Source of the DNA: Sphagnum compactum
Lineage: Eukaryota; Bryophyta; Sphagnopsida; Sphagnales
NCBI GenBank assembly: GCA_965153455.1
Contig: OZ234495.1
Coordinates: forward strand, 14,132,875 to 14,196,874
Direction of reading: 5' to 3'
Length of the DNA: 64,000 bases
Part shown: positions 24,788 through 36,609 of the stretch, piece by piece
How positions within the stretch are numbered: position 1 is the stretch's first letter
How the letters are laid out: the number at the start of each line of letters is the position of its first letter
Program-made: the position numbers and the translations under genes
Notes under the pieces: generated by a model
Seen by the model: the letters and a program-made list of their open reading frames with translations, nothing else
Database searches by the model: none
What the model was told of the DNA's origin: nothing

Positions 24788-26101
24788 TGTGTGGGACCTC
24801 ACATCATATTAGACCTCGTCCCGATCAGAGGTTATGGCCCCGCAAAGTTGCGAGAGTTCCAACCTTGGCGATTTCGGGTGTCGCAACCCCACTTTGTCTA
24901 AGTGTGGGGGTGAAGCCCAACACTTGGAAAAGTTGGAGGTTTGGAGTCCTCCGGGACTCCCGAATGTTTAGAGCTCGACAGCAAGGCCCAAAACACCTCG
25001 CATTGGGGTGTTCTTGGTGTCATTGGAAAGGTCTTGAAACGTAGATATCGAAAATGACCTCGCATTGGCCATTCGGACATCTGCAGCCCAAGTTATGGGC
25101 AAAAGAAGGGCCGGGAGTCAAACTGGCCGTTTGACTCCCGACCACTAAAAGTTGGGAATCGACCCATTCCCGACGTCGCCTGAGGGAGTGCAACATGGCG
25201 TTGAAAAGATCTCGACGAGGGCTACAACTTTGGTTTAGACCTCATTGTGATCGGACTCCGGAGTCGGGAGTTATGGCAGCTCAAAGTTCCGGGAGTCCCG
25301 TCGGGACAGTTTCAGGACTCCATTTCGGGAGTCCCAACAAAATGTGCCATTTGGATGTAGCCTCCGTGGCGAGCTGCAGAGATAACTATATGGGGGAAGG
25401 TGGTGGCTTCCCCCGAGTCCGGGCCGTGGTGAGTCTTGTGTGTCAAAGTGCCCGTGGCTTGTCCCAACACTCAAGGGTGTCCCGAATGCTAAACTAACCT
25501 CGTGTGGTTGGTTTGTGGATGCAGATTCACACAAGCTAAGCTAGTCCCTCTTCCTAGTCTAATCCCTGGGCTCCCAACTCGACCCTCTACCCCTTTCTAA
25601 AGTTGGAAGTCGGGAGCGTGCCCTTTGGTCCCAACTTTCCGCAATTTCACATTGGTGAACCCTCAAGTGGGTTCACCCGGGGACCAAGGAGCGCGTCATC
25701 GGGACTCTCCTTCGGGAGTCCCGGGACAAAAAGCCATTTGGATGTAGGCTTCGCGGAAAGGTGCAGAGTATATTATATGGGGGAAGGTGGTGGCTTCCCC
25801 CGAGTCCGGGCCGTGGTGAGTCTTGTGAGTCTGAGGTCGCCCGTGGCTCGTCTTAGCACCAAAGGTGCTCCGACATTGTACTAAATAATGTGTTGGTTGG
25901 TTTGATGCAGATTCGAGTGAGTAAATAAGTTGCTTGTCACTCTTCCTAGTCCCATCTTGGAGCTCCAGCACACCCCTCTACCCCTTTACAGTGCTGAAAG
26001 CCAGGGAGTGTGCCCCGAGCTCTTAACCTTTCCGCTGTTTTCTTACTTTAGACTCATCCTGAGTCTATCAAGGAGCTTGGGAGCACGTCAGTTTTTACAC
26101 A
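24788..26101 (+). mobile_element. GC-rich GGGAGTCCC repeat inserted in the copia element
   Basis: This 1314-bp block is far richer in G and C than its surroundings and is flanked by ATTAATTCT (24779-24787) and ATTAATTCC (26102-26110), an 8/9 match. It starts TGTGTGGGACC and ends TTTTTACACA, so the outer five bases are inverted. It contains many GGGAGTCCCG words. About 390 bp is tandemly duplicated inside (CCATTTGGATGTAG at 25347 and 25734). A homologous copy lies at about 62065-62895 in inverted orientation. TG...CA ends suggest an LTR or solo LTR, while a ~9-bp duplication suggests a Mutator-type element. No protein domain is visible. Confidence 0.75.
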
Positions 26102-26109
26102 ATTAATTC

Positions 26110-26700
26110 CTTGGCTCAATTTTTATCCAATCCAAGATTCACTCATTAGCAAACATTAAAATGCACAATGTGATACATTAAAGCCAATTTGAACATGGGA
26201 CTTAAATACCAACATAAAAAAGGGCAATCTTTTATACAAAATTTTTATGTGGATTGGGTGGATGATAAAGATACATGATGATCCACTTTAGGTTATTACT
26301 TTATGTTATCAAGTGGTGTTGTGACTTGGGCTAACAAAAAAAGAAACCTTAGTTGTTTTATCCAGTACAAAATTTGAATACATGGCCTTATCTAAAGCAA
26401 TTGCTAAAGTTATTTGGATCCGTAAATTATTATTTGAATTAAGGTTTCTTCAAATTGCACCAACCACTATTTATTCTGATAATCAAAGTGCAATATTTGC
26501 GCTCACTAAAAAACTTTAAATTCCATTCAAAAAACAAACATATTGACACTCAATATCATTTCACTGTGACCAAATTCTAATTAAACAAATTCTATTTGTT
26601 TATTTTCCTACCACAAAGATGACGATTGATATATTAACCAAAAGTCTTCCTCAAAATAAACATTTATGCACTTGGCATGACTACATACCTATCTACCCCA
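26110..26700 (+). pseudogene. Copia RNase H remnant
   Basis: After the inserted repeat come sequence for a FLSNPR block and a degraded YIK...LNMGLKY block. Then SSGVVTWANKK, a shifted STKFEYMALSKAIAKVIW block and YSDNQSAIFALTK follow, and later NKHIDTQYHFT and DILTKSLPQNKH. These are the standard end blocks of copia polyproteins. Stops and frameshifts are frequent. Confidence 0.75.
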
Positions 26701-26904
26701 AAACAAACATTTTCTTTGATCAAAACATTCATGGTGTGGATCCCTAAAGCCAAACAACAATGCACCATGCAACATTCAAAATGTTTACAAACACATAGTA
26801 AAGTTAAAACTTTCTATATTGTCTTAGAAGAATGTTGAGACAAACCTTAGAAACCAAGACATTATTCTTAATGCATGTATGGAACACTAGCCAACTAATG
26901 GGAA

Positions 26905-27085
26905 TGTTAGGGATATGAAGTAAAGTTCACTAGTATTCCTAATTGTAGATAATTAGTGTACACTCCAAGGATACCAAAAGAAGTGTCCTTTGGTATCTAC
27001 TTTTACAACTATATAAATACTTGATATTGAGCTCTTAATAATGATGTATAAAAATAGTTTACAACTATGTGTATCTAATCACACA
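26905..27085 (+). repeat. Putative short 3' LTR of the copia element
   Basis: After a short purine stretch (ATGGGAA) the sequence starts TGTTAGGGATATG and runs to a CACA near 27085. It contains a TATA-like TATATAAAT-type box near 27010. The size and position fit a copia LTR, but without a 5' partner the borders are a guess. Confidence 0.5.
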
Positions 27086-27109
27086 AGATGTTTCTTTCAT
27101 GTTTTCCAA

Positions 27110-27565
27110 TAGGGAGCATTGGTTTAACAAAAGCAAAGTGTAAAACAACAAGTAAAGGGAAGCAATAAGCAAGGTGGAGCAACAAGGGCCAAAAATGTAT
27201 TTAACAATACTAAGGGGATTCAACAAAATGAAACAAGGCAACAATAACAGGGCAATGCAACAAGGTGAAGCCATAAAGGGAAGTAGCAAAGTGATGCAAC
27301 AAGACAAATTGGCAAGGTGATGCCACAAGGCAAAACAACAAGGTGAAGTAACAAGGCAATGTAACAAGGTGAAGTAGTAAGGTGAAATAACAAAGTGACG
27401 TAAAAAGGTGGGGCAACAAGGTGAAATAACAAGGTGTGATAGTAAGGTGATACAACAAGACACAACATCAAAGCAACACAACAAAGTGAAGGAATAAGGT
27501 GAAATAGTAAGGCACAACAACAAAACAAAATAATAAGGTGAAACAATAAGCAACCAACAACAAAA
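27110..27565. repeat. Degenerate minisatellite, about 15-bp unit
   Basis: Variants of AACAAGGTGAAGTA and AACAAGGCAA repeat some thirty times. The long minus-strand frames here (Cys/Leu/Phe-rich) are artefacts of the repeat. Confidence 0.85.
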
Positions 27566-27599
27566 TGACAAAACAAAAGTGGGGCCAAAGCATTTTGCT

Positions 27600-29400
27600 T
27601 GACCCTATTTATATTCATGGAATGTGAAGGCTAGAGATGACATCTCCAAGCACACAATTATTAAATGTGGTGCTACCCCTAACCCTAATCTTTTTTTTAA
27701 AAATCTCTTAACCTAAAAATAAACTTAATAGACATTACCAACCATCCTACACCCTAGATGCTAAATAGACCCCTATTATTGATAATTGAAACTTGGCATG
27801 TCCTAATACCCATGAAAATTTTCATTCCTTACACATTTGAATACCTTGGGGCAATTCTTACAAGTTGATTCTTAGCCCATTGAGAACCAACGGGTTGGTT
27901 CTCATTCAAGGTATCACCATTTGTGATAATTGTTGATTTTTAGGGTGAGAACCACCATTTGTGATACCCCTATATTTTAAGGTGAAAACTAGCCTGAAAA
28001 TTTGGCTAATTCACACCTCATTTTGTGAGCACAACCCAACATTGGCTTATACCATAATACTTGTCAAAACCATTATCTTCCCTGACTCTTTGGAAAAGTA
28101 ATTATGGATTAAGGTGGATTAGGCACCTGGAACAAAATGTACTAGCCCATAAACCCTAATTAATACATTTTTATGCACTAGAATAAAAAAAAATCCCCCC
28201 AAAAAAATCTCCAAAAAGAAAAAAGAAAAAAACAACAAACTTTCAAACAACGAATATCTAATTATTCTTGTATTTAAAAAAAAATTGAAAATCTATATCC
28301 AAATAATATGGTAAAACAAAACCTTATTCTCTAAACTATTGTTGTACCTTGGTTGGTTAGGCATTAATTAAAAAAAATTCTTGGAAATTTTGAAAAAAAT
28401 ACAAGTTTGTGATGTTGAACATTTGAAAGAAGTTCACAAGCACATTAGCTTCATTATTGAATATAAATGTCAAATTGTAATATAATAAGTATTTTTAATA
28501 CTATCAAAAATAAATTACAAAATTATTATTATTATTATCAAGCACCTTGTTGGCCAAACTAGCTTAGGTACTAGGGTTTTTGCCTAAAAAAGAAGGAATT
28601 CAAATCTCCATGAAAACACCAAAACCCAATAATTAAAAGGTTTTAAAAAACCAAGTAGATTATGCATTCATACATTGACAAATCCACAAGAAAATTTTGG
28701 ATTTGTAAGGTAGGGGTAAACATGCCCCCCATTAAACAAATTTCGGTAACTAGACACCCCAATAAGTCAACTCGACGTCTATGAATGGCTATGGGAGAAA
28801 CTACTAGCATTTAAAAACGTTCCTATAGCCGAATGCTCGGTATTAAATTTTTTTTGTTTAGTTGTTTTTAATTATTCACATGGAATATTGATTTAATGTG
28901 TGGTTTTGGGGCACAAGAGTGGTTGGCATTTAAAAGAAAATGAATGTCATTATCTATATGATCCGTTTGGTCATGGAAAAGTAATAGCACAAATTCAAGC
29001 ACTAAATTAAAAATTAAAGGAATGGTAAATATTATTGTCAAGTATGGAGTGTTTGTTTATAAGTGCCTTTTGAAATAAATAATTAAGGGCAAAACATAAA
29101 TCGTTTCAAAGCCAAGGTTGGATTAAGGTTGGTCTTACAAAAGCAATAATGAAAATTGCAAAGAAAACATTTGGTTATGGGAGTTTGTTTATCACATTGA
29201 AGGCCATGCAACTACTCATAAATATAACCTAAATCCTAACAAAAACATTGTGCCCAAAAATCAATAGGACATCAAATGCTTGAGTATTCCTAAAAACTCC
29301 ATTGATTAGTCCTCCAAAGGAAACTCTTTTCTAGATTCCTCCTATGCTAAAACATTTCTAATTCCCTCCGAAAAACATTAGTGCAAAATCAAATTTACAC
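27600..29400. other. Intergenic DNA, no firm gene
   Basis: Mostly AT-rich with homopolymer runs (28190-28270). One 38-codon frame near 28897-29010 is described among the findings. Nothing else could be supported. Confidence 0.4.
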
Positions 29401-29589
29401 ATAAACTAAAACCAAAACACCGGTTTAGTCTTTGTAATATTTTCTAAATATGTCATTTCCAAGAGCTTGAGTAGAAGAACAATTGCAACTTTACTCATGT
29501 TCTTGGGTTCTAGTAATGTAATGTTGAAAACTACAAATCTACTAATGAAAGTAGAAAAAGATAGGTCAAGTCTAAAATTCTTTTTGCAT

Positions 29590-29795
29590 AAAACATGTTT
29601 AAAGGAGAATCTACAAAAACTAGAGCTAAAAATCAAAGTAGAGCAAGTAGAAGGGGAAGCACCAACTCCACAAGTAGTTTTGCAAACACCAGATTTGAAA
29701 ATCAAAGTAGAGCATGTACAGGAACAAATAGATATACAAAAACTAGATTTGAATATCAAAGTAGAAGAAGGTTCAAAGACATATTCATAGATCAT
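29590..29795 (+). repeat. Coding-like tandem repeat remnant
   Basis: Three imperfect units of about 70-80 bp share AAAATCAAAGTAGAGCA. In the frame from 29467 they read as repeated LELKIKVEQVE / LKIKVEHVQEQ / LNIKVEE, an amphipathic heptad-like pattern. It could be the remnant of a repeat protein or a non-coding minisatellite. Confidence 0.5.
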
Positions 29796-30089
29796 ATCTA
29801 CAACTAGAGATTTAAGAGTACTTATAGTATCGTTAAATTCAACAATCTATAATTTGAAATGCTATCACAAAGATTCAAGAGAGCAAGGGATCAAATTGGT
29901 TACATAAATCATTTTTATAGATTTCTTCCGACAACCTACACAACAACAAAGATGTTGATTTAGTTTGGGAGGACTCTATAGATTTCTACATTCTCATGTA
30001 TTCTTTTATACATCTACTAGAACATGCATTAGCCCAATTTCTAGATTGACTACATTTTTTGGATTCTTGGGTTATGTATAAGAAAAAGA

Positions 30090-32960
30090 AAGGCATACCC
30101 TTGATAAGGCCAGAATGTACCCCACTGTATTCCTGGAGGTTGGGATCAAGAAGAAGCCAACCATCAATTTAACTATGACTCGAAGGTGGCAAAGTAACAT
30201 GTTGGACTTGCACTCAACAAATAAGGATAATTTGCGCCCTAAGCCTACATCAAATAATAGAAGACCAACAGTTTAGTTGAATTGAACATCTACAACATGT
30301 AAAAGAGGTATGTGAATAGATGATGCACTGGAAACAACAATGGATATTGTTGAAAGAAGGACACATTCATTAAGGAAGGCCTTGATGGAGTATGGAACAT
30401 TCCTTTAAGTTCACTTTTTGATCACCTAAATGGAAAAACCAAATTTAAAAAGATGGGGCCAAGAGGTGTGCTCATAGCAAAAGAGGACGATGAAGTGATT
30501 AAATGGACCTCAGTTATGTAGGAATGTGAATTATCCTTTAATCTATAGTAGTTGAAGATGAAGGTTGTACAATTGACATAAACAAGGCCTACAATGTTCC
30601 AAGATGGGATATACTAAGTAATAGTTGGTGGTATCGGTTCAAGCACAGGCATTTGGAAAGTTAAACATTTGCTAGGCAGAAGGATTGGAGGTTTGTAAAA
30701 CACATGGATTAACACCTAATACTTGCAAATCTTTCTACATTAACTTGCAAGCATTATACAATCAACATATTTATGTTCCAAATCATGTATGGAACTAAGA
30801 TGAAACTGAAATTCAAGCTGAAAAATAGGCAAAAGCATGGTTCTAACTAAGAAAGGGTCAAAGGGTGAAAGCACACTATTAGGGGGCCAAATTTTGTCAC
30901 ATTGTATTTTTTTTAGGGGTCCCATGTTTGAACTTCAACCATGTCATTATTATGAAGGATTTTCACAATGTTTTTGCATATTATGGTAGGTTAAAAACCA
31001 AATAAATCAAATTCCAAATAAATTACATTTAAAAATCTAATATGATGTGATGTTGGAATATATTTGTGCTCAAAAAAAATTGTCACAACGTATTAAAAAA
31101 TGCAAAATATACTAAAAAATTGATTGAAATGATTTTTAGTCTTTATGAAATTTGTAGTATCTATTAAACATTATGATTCCATGTGATTGGGATACATTTG
31201 TGAATGATGTGAAGAGTTTGATAATTATCATATCGCAAATGGGTGTTTTTAGGGGCGATGACCATAAGTATGTGATAAATTAACATTTTGACAAACTACC
31301 ACTTTCAAATTGAAAATGACAAGATATGTGAGGTGGGTCATTTTTAAAATTTTCATTTCAAACAATTTTTAGTTTGACTAATTCAAACCCAAACCTAGTG
31401 CAATTCAAAAACAAAAATAAGTTCTATTATACTACATATACCATAAATATACCCATTATTCCTTGAAATTTAATCTTTTAAATTTTATTTTTTTTCCAAA
31501 TATTATTATATATCATTAACTTTGTGACAATCAAAATATCAAGCTCAAACACCAAAAGTGAAATCCATGTTTTGTAGAGATATACATTACATACATGTCC
31601 TGAAAGTGCCCAAAGTGGCCCCCTCATAATGTGCTTTCACCTTAAATGTTGTTTACACTACCATCCCCAAGTCCCATGAATGATTAACAATAAACTATGT
31701 AATGAATGTTATAGGGTTTGTTTTGCTAAGGTTTTACATCTCCAGAGGAGAAAGATTGTGGGATGATTACATTAAATTCTATAAGCCAGGGACTTGCATG
31801 ATAATGCAAAAAAAAACATGGATGACTTCTTGCTTGTTCAAAAAGTTTATTTCTTTTTTCAAGAAATATGCTTCAAGTGGAGTTTCTTTAACCAATAGAC
31901 ACATGCTAATTATAGATGGGCATGGCAATCATGTTACCTTAGAAGCACTATTACAATCACAAGAGATGGGTTTAGACATGATCATCCTACCATCCCACAC
32001 ATCACATGATCTCCAACCATTAGATGTATCTTGTTTGAAGCTAGTCAAGACAACATTTAAAAAGGTTAAAAATGCAACCATGTTTAGAAACAATCATATG
32101 GAACCATATAAAATAACATTGGTTGGGTGGGTAGATCAAATTCTAGAGCAATCACTAAAAAAAAAAAAAAAAAAGTCTAAATTTAAGGCCACATGTATAT
32201 GGCCTTTCAATCCCAAAGCAATGGACAACAAGACTCAACTTTCACAAATATACATTGCAAAACCAATCAATGATCAAGGAAGTGAAGCAACACAATGGAT
32301 GATGAAGTTGATTAGAATCAAGATTGCGGAGAAAAATGTGCAACTACAAAAGTTTTGCATATAGGTGAAATGGTTTTTTAATCAACAACTAAAGATTTTC
32401 CTAACATGTTTGAACATGACCATCATTATTGTGTAAACATCCCTTATAGGCCTACTAACATTAAAGGGTAGCCAAAGGAACCCAATGTTGTAAACCTATA
32501 TGATAGCCTTAATGTGTTGCAAGAAATTTTGTCTTTTCCACCAATTCTAACATAGGGATCCACGTTTATGCACAACTTGTTTTCATTGCTTCATTTACCT
32601 ACAAGACAAACAAAAGGAAAAAAATTGTTAGTTGATTACTCCCAATCCCATGTAGTAACATTTGATTAATATTTAAGTATCATGTACAAAAATGCCATGG
32701 ACAAGGCAACTGCAGAAGAAATAATAAAAGACAAATGTAAGGAGAGGGAGGAGAAGAAATTAAAGGGAGCAAAAAATTTGGGGTTTGTAGTGGATCGAAT
32801 AGTTCAAAAAGTAATTGAGAAACGGGCTAGAACATAGTTTGTTAGAGCTTGGCTTTCAACATCTATGAAGGAAGTGGGTAATAAGTTTCACCAAAAATTT
32901 TGCGTAGGCATGCAAGCAAATCCATACAAGTACATGGGCATGAATCTTGGATGCGAAACA
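30090..32960 (+). pseudogene. pogo/Tigger-like transposase pseudogene
   Basis: An N-terminal helix-turn-helix part (about 30320-30520, SLFDHLNGKTKFKKMGPRG) precedes a DDE-type catalytic domain. The first acidic site (DETEIQ, about 30800) follows a stop. The domain resumes after an inserted element with LIIDGHGNHV and LPSHTSHDLQPLDVS at about 31900-32030, typical of DDE_1 transposases. A basic tail (REREEKKLKGAKNLGF) reaches about 32900. Stops and shifts occur throughout; the longest intact piece is 31702-32364. The family moves by cut and paste. No terminal repeats could be identified. Confidence 0.8.
30864..31641. mobile_element. 778-bp terminal-inverted-repeat element inside the transposase
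   Basis: Arms at 30864-30889 and 31616-31641 start GGTGAAAGCACA and pair in 24 of 26 positions. The coding frame of the pogo-like transposase reads from KKGS before it into a TTIPKS-type block after it, so it is an insertion. The flanks TCAAA and TTAAA may be a short imperfect target duplication. No frame inside codes a transposase. The superfamily is not assigned. Confidence 0.85.
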
Positions 32961-33169
32961 ATCTTTTAGTGTGAGGCTTGACAATAGGCAAAGAATCACC
33001 AAATAACACAAGGCCGCCAACCAGTGAAGTTATTACCTTCACATGAATGAATTAGAGGAGCTCCAAAGGAGCTTGGTGACCAAGAACACCAGAGAATCAC
33101 CACCAATAGGGTTAAATGAACACATATAGCACCAAGGAAACAACACCAATAAGATTGATTGGACATGAA

Positions 33170-33910
33170 GAACATTAGAGAAACCCCATTAAAAGGATCG
33201 ATTGTACATAAGGAGAGGATTGATGTAGCTTGGAGAGCTTCTAGGAGGTGAACAACTAGGGAGAACACCAATAGACATGATCAAGATGAAAGAACTTAGG
33301 GAGGAAAAGATTGGCACACCAGAAAAAAAATCGACATAGCTAGGAAAACATGTGAACTAAAAAGAGGATCAAACATGTGAACCAAAAAGAGGATTGACGT
33401 TGTTGGGAGGGCACTTTAGAAAGAAGACATCAGCACCTTGGGAAGAGGATTGACGTAGTTCAAAGAACATTAAAGGAACACCAAAACACAACACCATGAA
33501 ATTAGCACTTGGGAAGAGGATTGATGCAACTCGAAGCATTAGAGGAACACCACCACCACCAAAATTCACGATTAGAAGGTGAGCACCCGAAGAGGAAAGG
33601 ATTGACACAACTATGAACACACGAGAAACACAAGAGAGGACCCATGAAGGACAAAGAGGATTGATGCGCAAGTGCAATAAAAAAACACTGGGTTAGGAAG
33701 AAAAAAAAGATCAACATAGCTCAAAGAGCACTCATAAAACACAAGTTAGAAGAGAACCGGGGAGGAGACAGAAAAGATTAACATAGTTCAGAACATTAAT
33801 GAAACACCAAGTCAGGAGGAAAGAGAGGATCAATGCAACTCAAAGCACTCACGAAACATTAGGTCAAGAGGAAAGGAGTCGGGGTGGAGCAAGAGGATTG
33901 ACACATCTCT
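33170..33910. repeat. Degenerate tandem array, about 60-110-bp unit
   Basis: GAGGATTGACRTAG-type words, GGAACACCA and AAGAGGA recur about ten times. Unit lengths vary, so it is old. The minus-strand frames across it are by-products. Confidence 0.65.
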
Positions 33911-34880
33911 ATGAGGAATGATGGTGAGGAGGGAGGAGGTTTGAGAATTTTCACTTGCTGCTGAAATGAAGGAGTGGTGCCCACAATTTTTGAGGATTGT
34001 TTGAGAATTTGTTGGTGAATTGGAGTGCATACACCCATTGCTATAGATTTAGAAGCCCTAAAAAAATAATCTCCACCCTTTGTTTAAAGCTGCATGATAA
34101 TTTTGAGAAGTTTGATAGTGGATTCTTCATTCATTTTGGTGATGGAGGTAGGCCACGTTTGGCAGTCAAGGTATTACTGTTTGCTGATACGTGACAAATG
34201 AACTCCCCATGGGCTGCCATGTGTATGATGCACTATATTTCACAATATTTACCACGCCAACTTTGTGTGGGCATATTTTTCTCTTTTTAAAACCAAATTG
34301 AACGATTTCAGGCCTATGTGCGTAATCTAATTTTTACATTTCATCTTCAAACCCTGAATACAAAGAAGGTATATTGAGCAAGGGCTGGATGAATGAGACA
34401 CTAAGTGTTCACTCATCAGCTAGTTAAGTTACCCTATGGGTTTTTTTTTAAGAAAATTTAAATTTTATTATTATTATTTTTGTAATGGGTGTTACTGGTA
34501 ACTTGGACAGCAATTTTATGACATGACCAAGTTCAGCATTGCACAATATGTATGGTGCTGATCATCACTTAACACATCAGTCTGTCATGCTCCTACTACT
34601 ATTGTGTCACAACCATGTAGGTGATTTGGAGAATGACCCACGAGGTCAATTCATTTCATTTTGTATTTTTTTCTATAAAGTTGCCAATCAAGAATAGTGG
34701 AAATAGAAATCCTTCTAAGGTTCCTTCAATACGTATCTAGAATTTTTTTTTTTTTGTTGCAATCAATCCATTCACTTCTTTGAGAAAAATCCATATTTGG
34801 TGTTGAAAGTACTTGTACGCTGCTGACAATTGTCGTTCCCTTGCACTAAATGTCATTTCCCCCTTGGATTCAATCTCACA
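33910..34880. other. Intergenic DNA, no gene seen
   Basis: Short frames only; a T-run lies at 34743-34756. No element end was recognised. Confidence 0.4.
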
Positions 34881-36600
34881 CTATCTTAATGGGTTTGTGC
34901 ATTTGCAGATCATAATAAAGGTTCTCGGATCCTGGGCTGCTCTTGTCTTGGAAATCTTCAACAAATAGGGTGAAGGTGATTTTGGTTTTTCAGAGGGGTA
35001 CATTTCAAAACAGTTCTTGTGCCCCACCCCAGTTCCTTGTATAGTCCTTTTACTGCAACGGAATGGTTTTTTGAATTTATATAATCCTGAACCTTCAACT
35101 GCCCTCATAGTGGATTTTCAATCTCTTATAACTATATTCTTGTATCCATTGCAGAACTAATTTGTTTGAGAACTAAATAAGCAAATTGAACTTGAGATTA
35201 ATGTTGTGCTGTGGAAGGTCACAAAGCATGAGCTTCATGAGATAAACCCCATTGGCAAAATTCCTATGTTTCAAGGATGTTGCGTTGTCACATGGTGGCA
35301 AGGTGTGGTAATTGCATTGCTATTTGCCACAGGTGTTTGCAACCCATTGGTTGTTGCTGCACAAACCCAGTGACAACCATGTACTTGAACAGCTCCAGAC
35401 CAGCCTCCAGGACTTCATCGTCTCCATTGAAGTTAAGTTCTCAATTGAGTTCCTGCAGAAGTCTGAACAGTCTCACAAAGATATTGTACATGGTATGTTG
35501 GAAAAGGTAAGATTTTGGGATCCCACTTGCCAAAGGGAAATTCCAAAAAAAATTATCATCTCAGACTTTGCATTTCTTCATGTGTGAAATTATAGATGCC
35601 GGTTGCAGCTGTGGTGCACTAGATGTGCACCCAGCTACTCCTTATCAGCAGCAACATGTGGACAGGCGCAGGATTTGAACAGTTTTGGGAGTTGTGGTGG
35701 ATGTAACTGGAGAAGATCTAGAGATTGCAGCCACTAGTGTCAAAGATAGTATACAAGATGTTGTCATGGGAGGGGATGGACATGTAAGAAAAAATTTCCT
35801 CACCGAGTTTTTTCTCATGAATTTTCTAAACTGGAATTCTTTGATTTCCAAAGGTTGAAAGAGTTTTTGGTGTTCACTCACCCTTCTCCTGGGTTGTTTT
35901 CTTCAGTTTGTGGCAGGTGTGAGAATTACAGTTTCACAGGCAGTTGAGCCAGTAGAGACAGGCTTCACAAAAGTCAACAAAGCTGGACATGACAATGTGT
36001 CAAAGATGAATGAATCGCTACATGAGTAAATGACAAAGTTCAATGAAACATTTCATAAGACAGTTCAGCATTTGGGCAGAAAGGAAAAGGAGGAGATTGG
36101 CAAAGATGGAACATACATCATTGATGAGGAGGACCACACAGAAATTGTGGAAACTAAACAAAATGTATGAGTTGAGCAAGACACAGGACAATGATTATGA
36201 GGTACCCATCAGTCCTTCAATTCTCAGAAAAGAAGTTTCAGGCTCAATGACGACAACTTCTTGTATAAAGGGTGGAAAGTGCAGAGCAGATCGATTCCAG
36301 GCAACCGAAAGAGATCAGGTCAAATTCATCACAGATGAAGGAGAGAACAACTGCTAAGGAAAAAAAACACCAATGACGCTGGTGAATATCAACAAGAAGA
36401 GAAGTTCAAAATCAGCGAGTGACGAAGGTGGCTAGCTGGGAACGGTGAAGCTATAAAAGCAAAGGAGACAATGGCAGAATGAATGGGTAGGAAAGAATGA
36501 CAATGGAGATGTTGACAAGAAAGAAATTACTGAAGAATTTGAAGAGATCATTATTGATACAGGAGAATTAGTATCTAATTTGCACAGACAATACTAAGCA
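34880..36600 (+). pseudogene. Decayed spliced gene of unknown family
   Basis: Composition and sequence look genic, with several intron-like borders such as AAAAG|GTAAGA near 35507 and CTTCAG|TTTGTGG near 35910. Frame pieces include ELNKQIELEINVVLWKVTKH, a hydrophobic stretch (GVVIALLFATGV), a helical HVLEQLQTSLQDFIVSIE, a charged KTVQHLGRKEKEEIGKDG, and an acidic end, DKKEITEEFEEIIIDTGE, stopping near 36597. Frameshifts and stops separate them. A hydrophobic segment among coiled coils is seen in several plant families of unknown function; I cannot assign one. Confidence 0.4.
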
Positions 36601-36609
36601 CTGGTGGAG

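Larger units (their letters stand above)
22085..27085 (+). mobile_element. Degenerate Ty1/copia LTR retrotransposon, 5' end missing
   Basis: Polyprotein segments appear in copia order on the plus strand: Gag zinc knuckle, protease-like site, Gag-pre-integrase, integrase, reverse transcriptase, RNase H, then a short putative 3' LTR. Frameshifts and stops break every part. A 1.3-kb GC-rich repeat splits the region between reverse transcriptase and RNase H. About 80 codons normally found at that junction are also absent. No 5' LTR is recognisable. The element cannot encode a working polyprotein. Confidence 0.88.

Noticed and set aside
27065-27618. Three overlapping minus-strand frames up to 168 codons, membrane-like
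   Set aside because: They are translations of a 15-bp minisatellite; repeated Cys-Tyr-Phe-Thr-Leu comes from the repeat, not from selection.
32996-33717. Minus-strand frames of 70-100 codons
   Set aside because: They overlap a degenerate tandem array and have no domain or conserved context.
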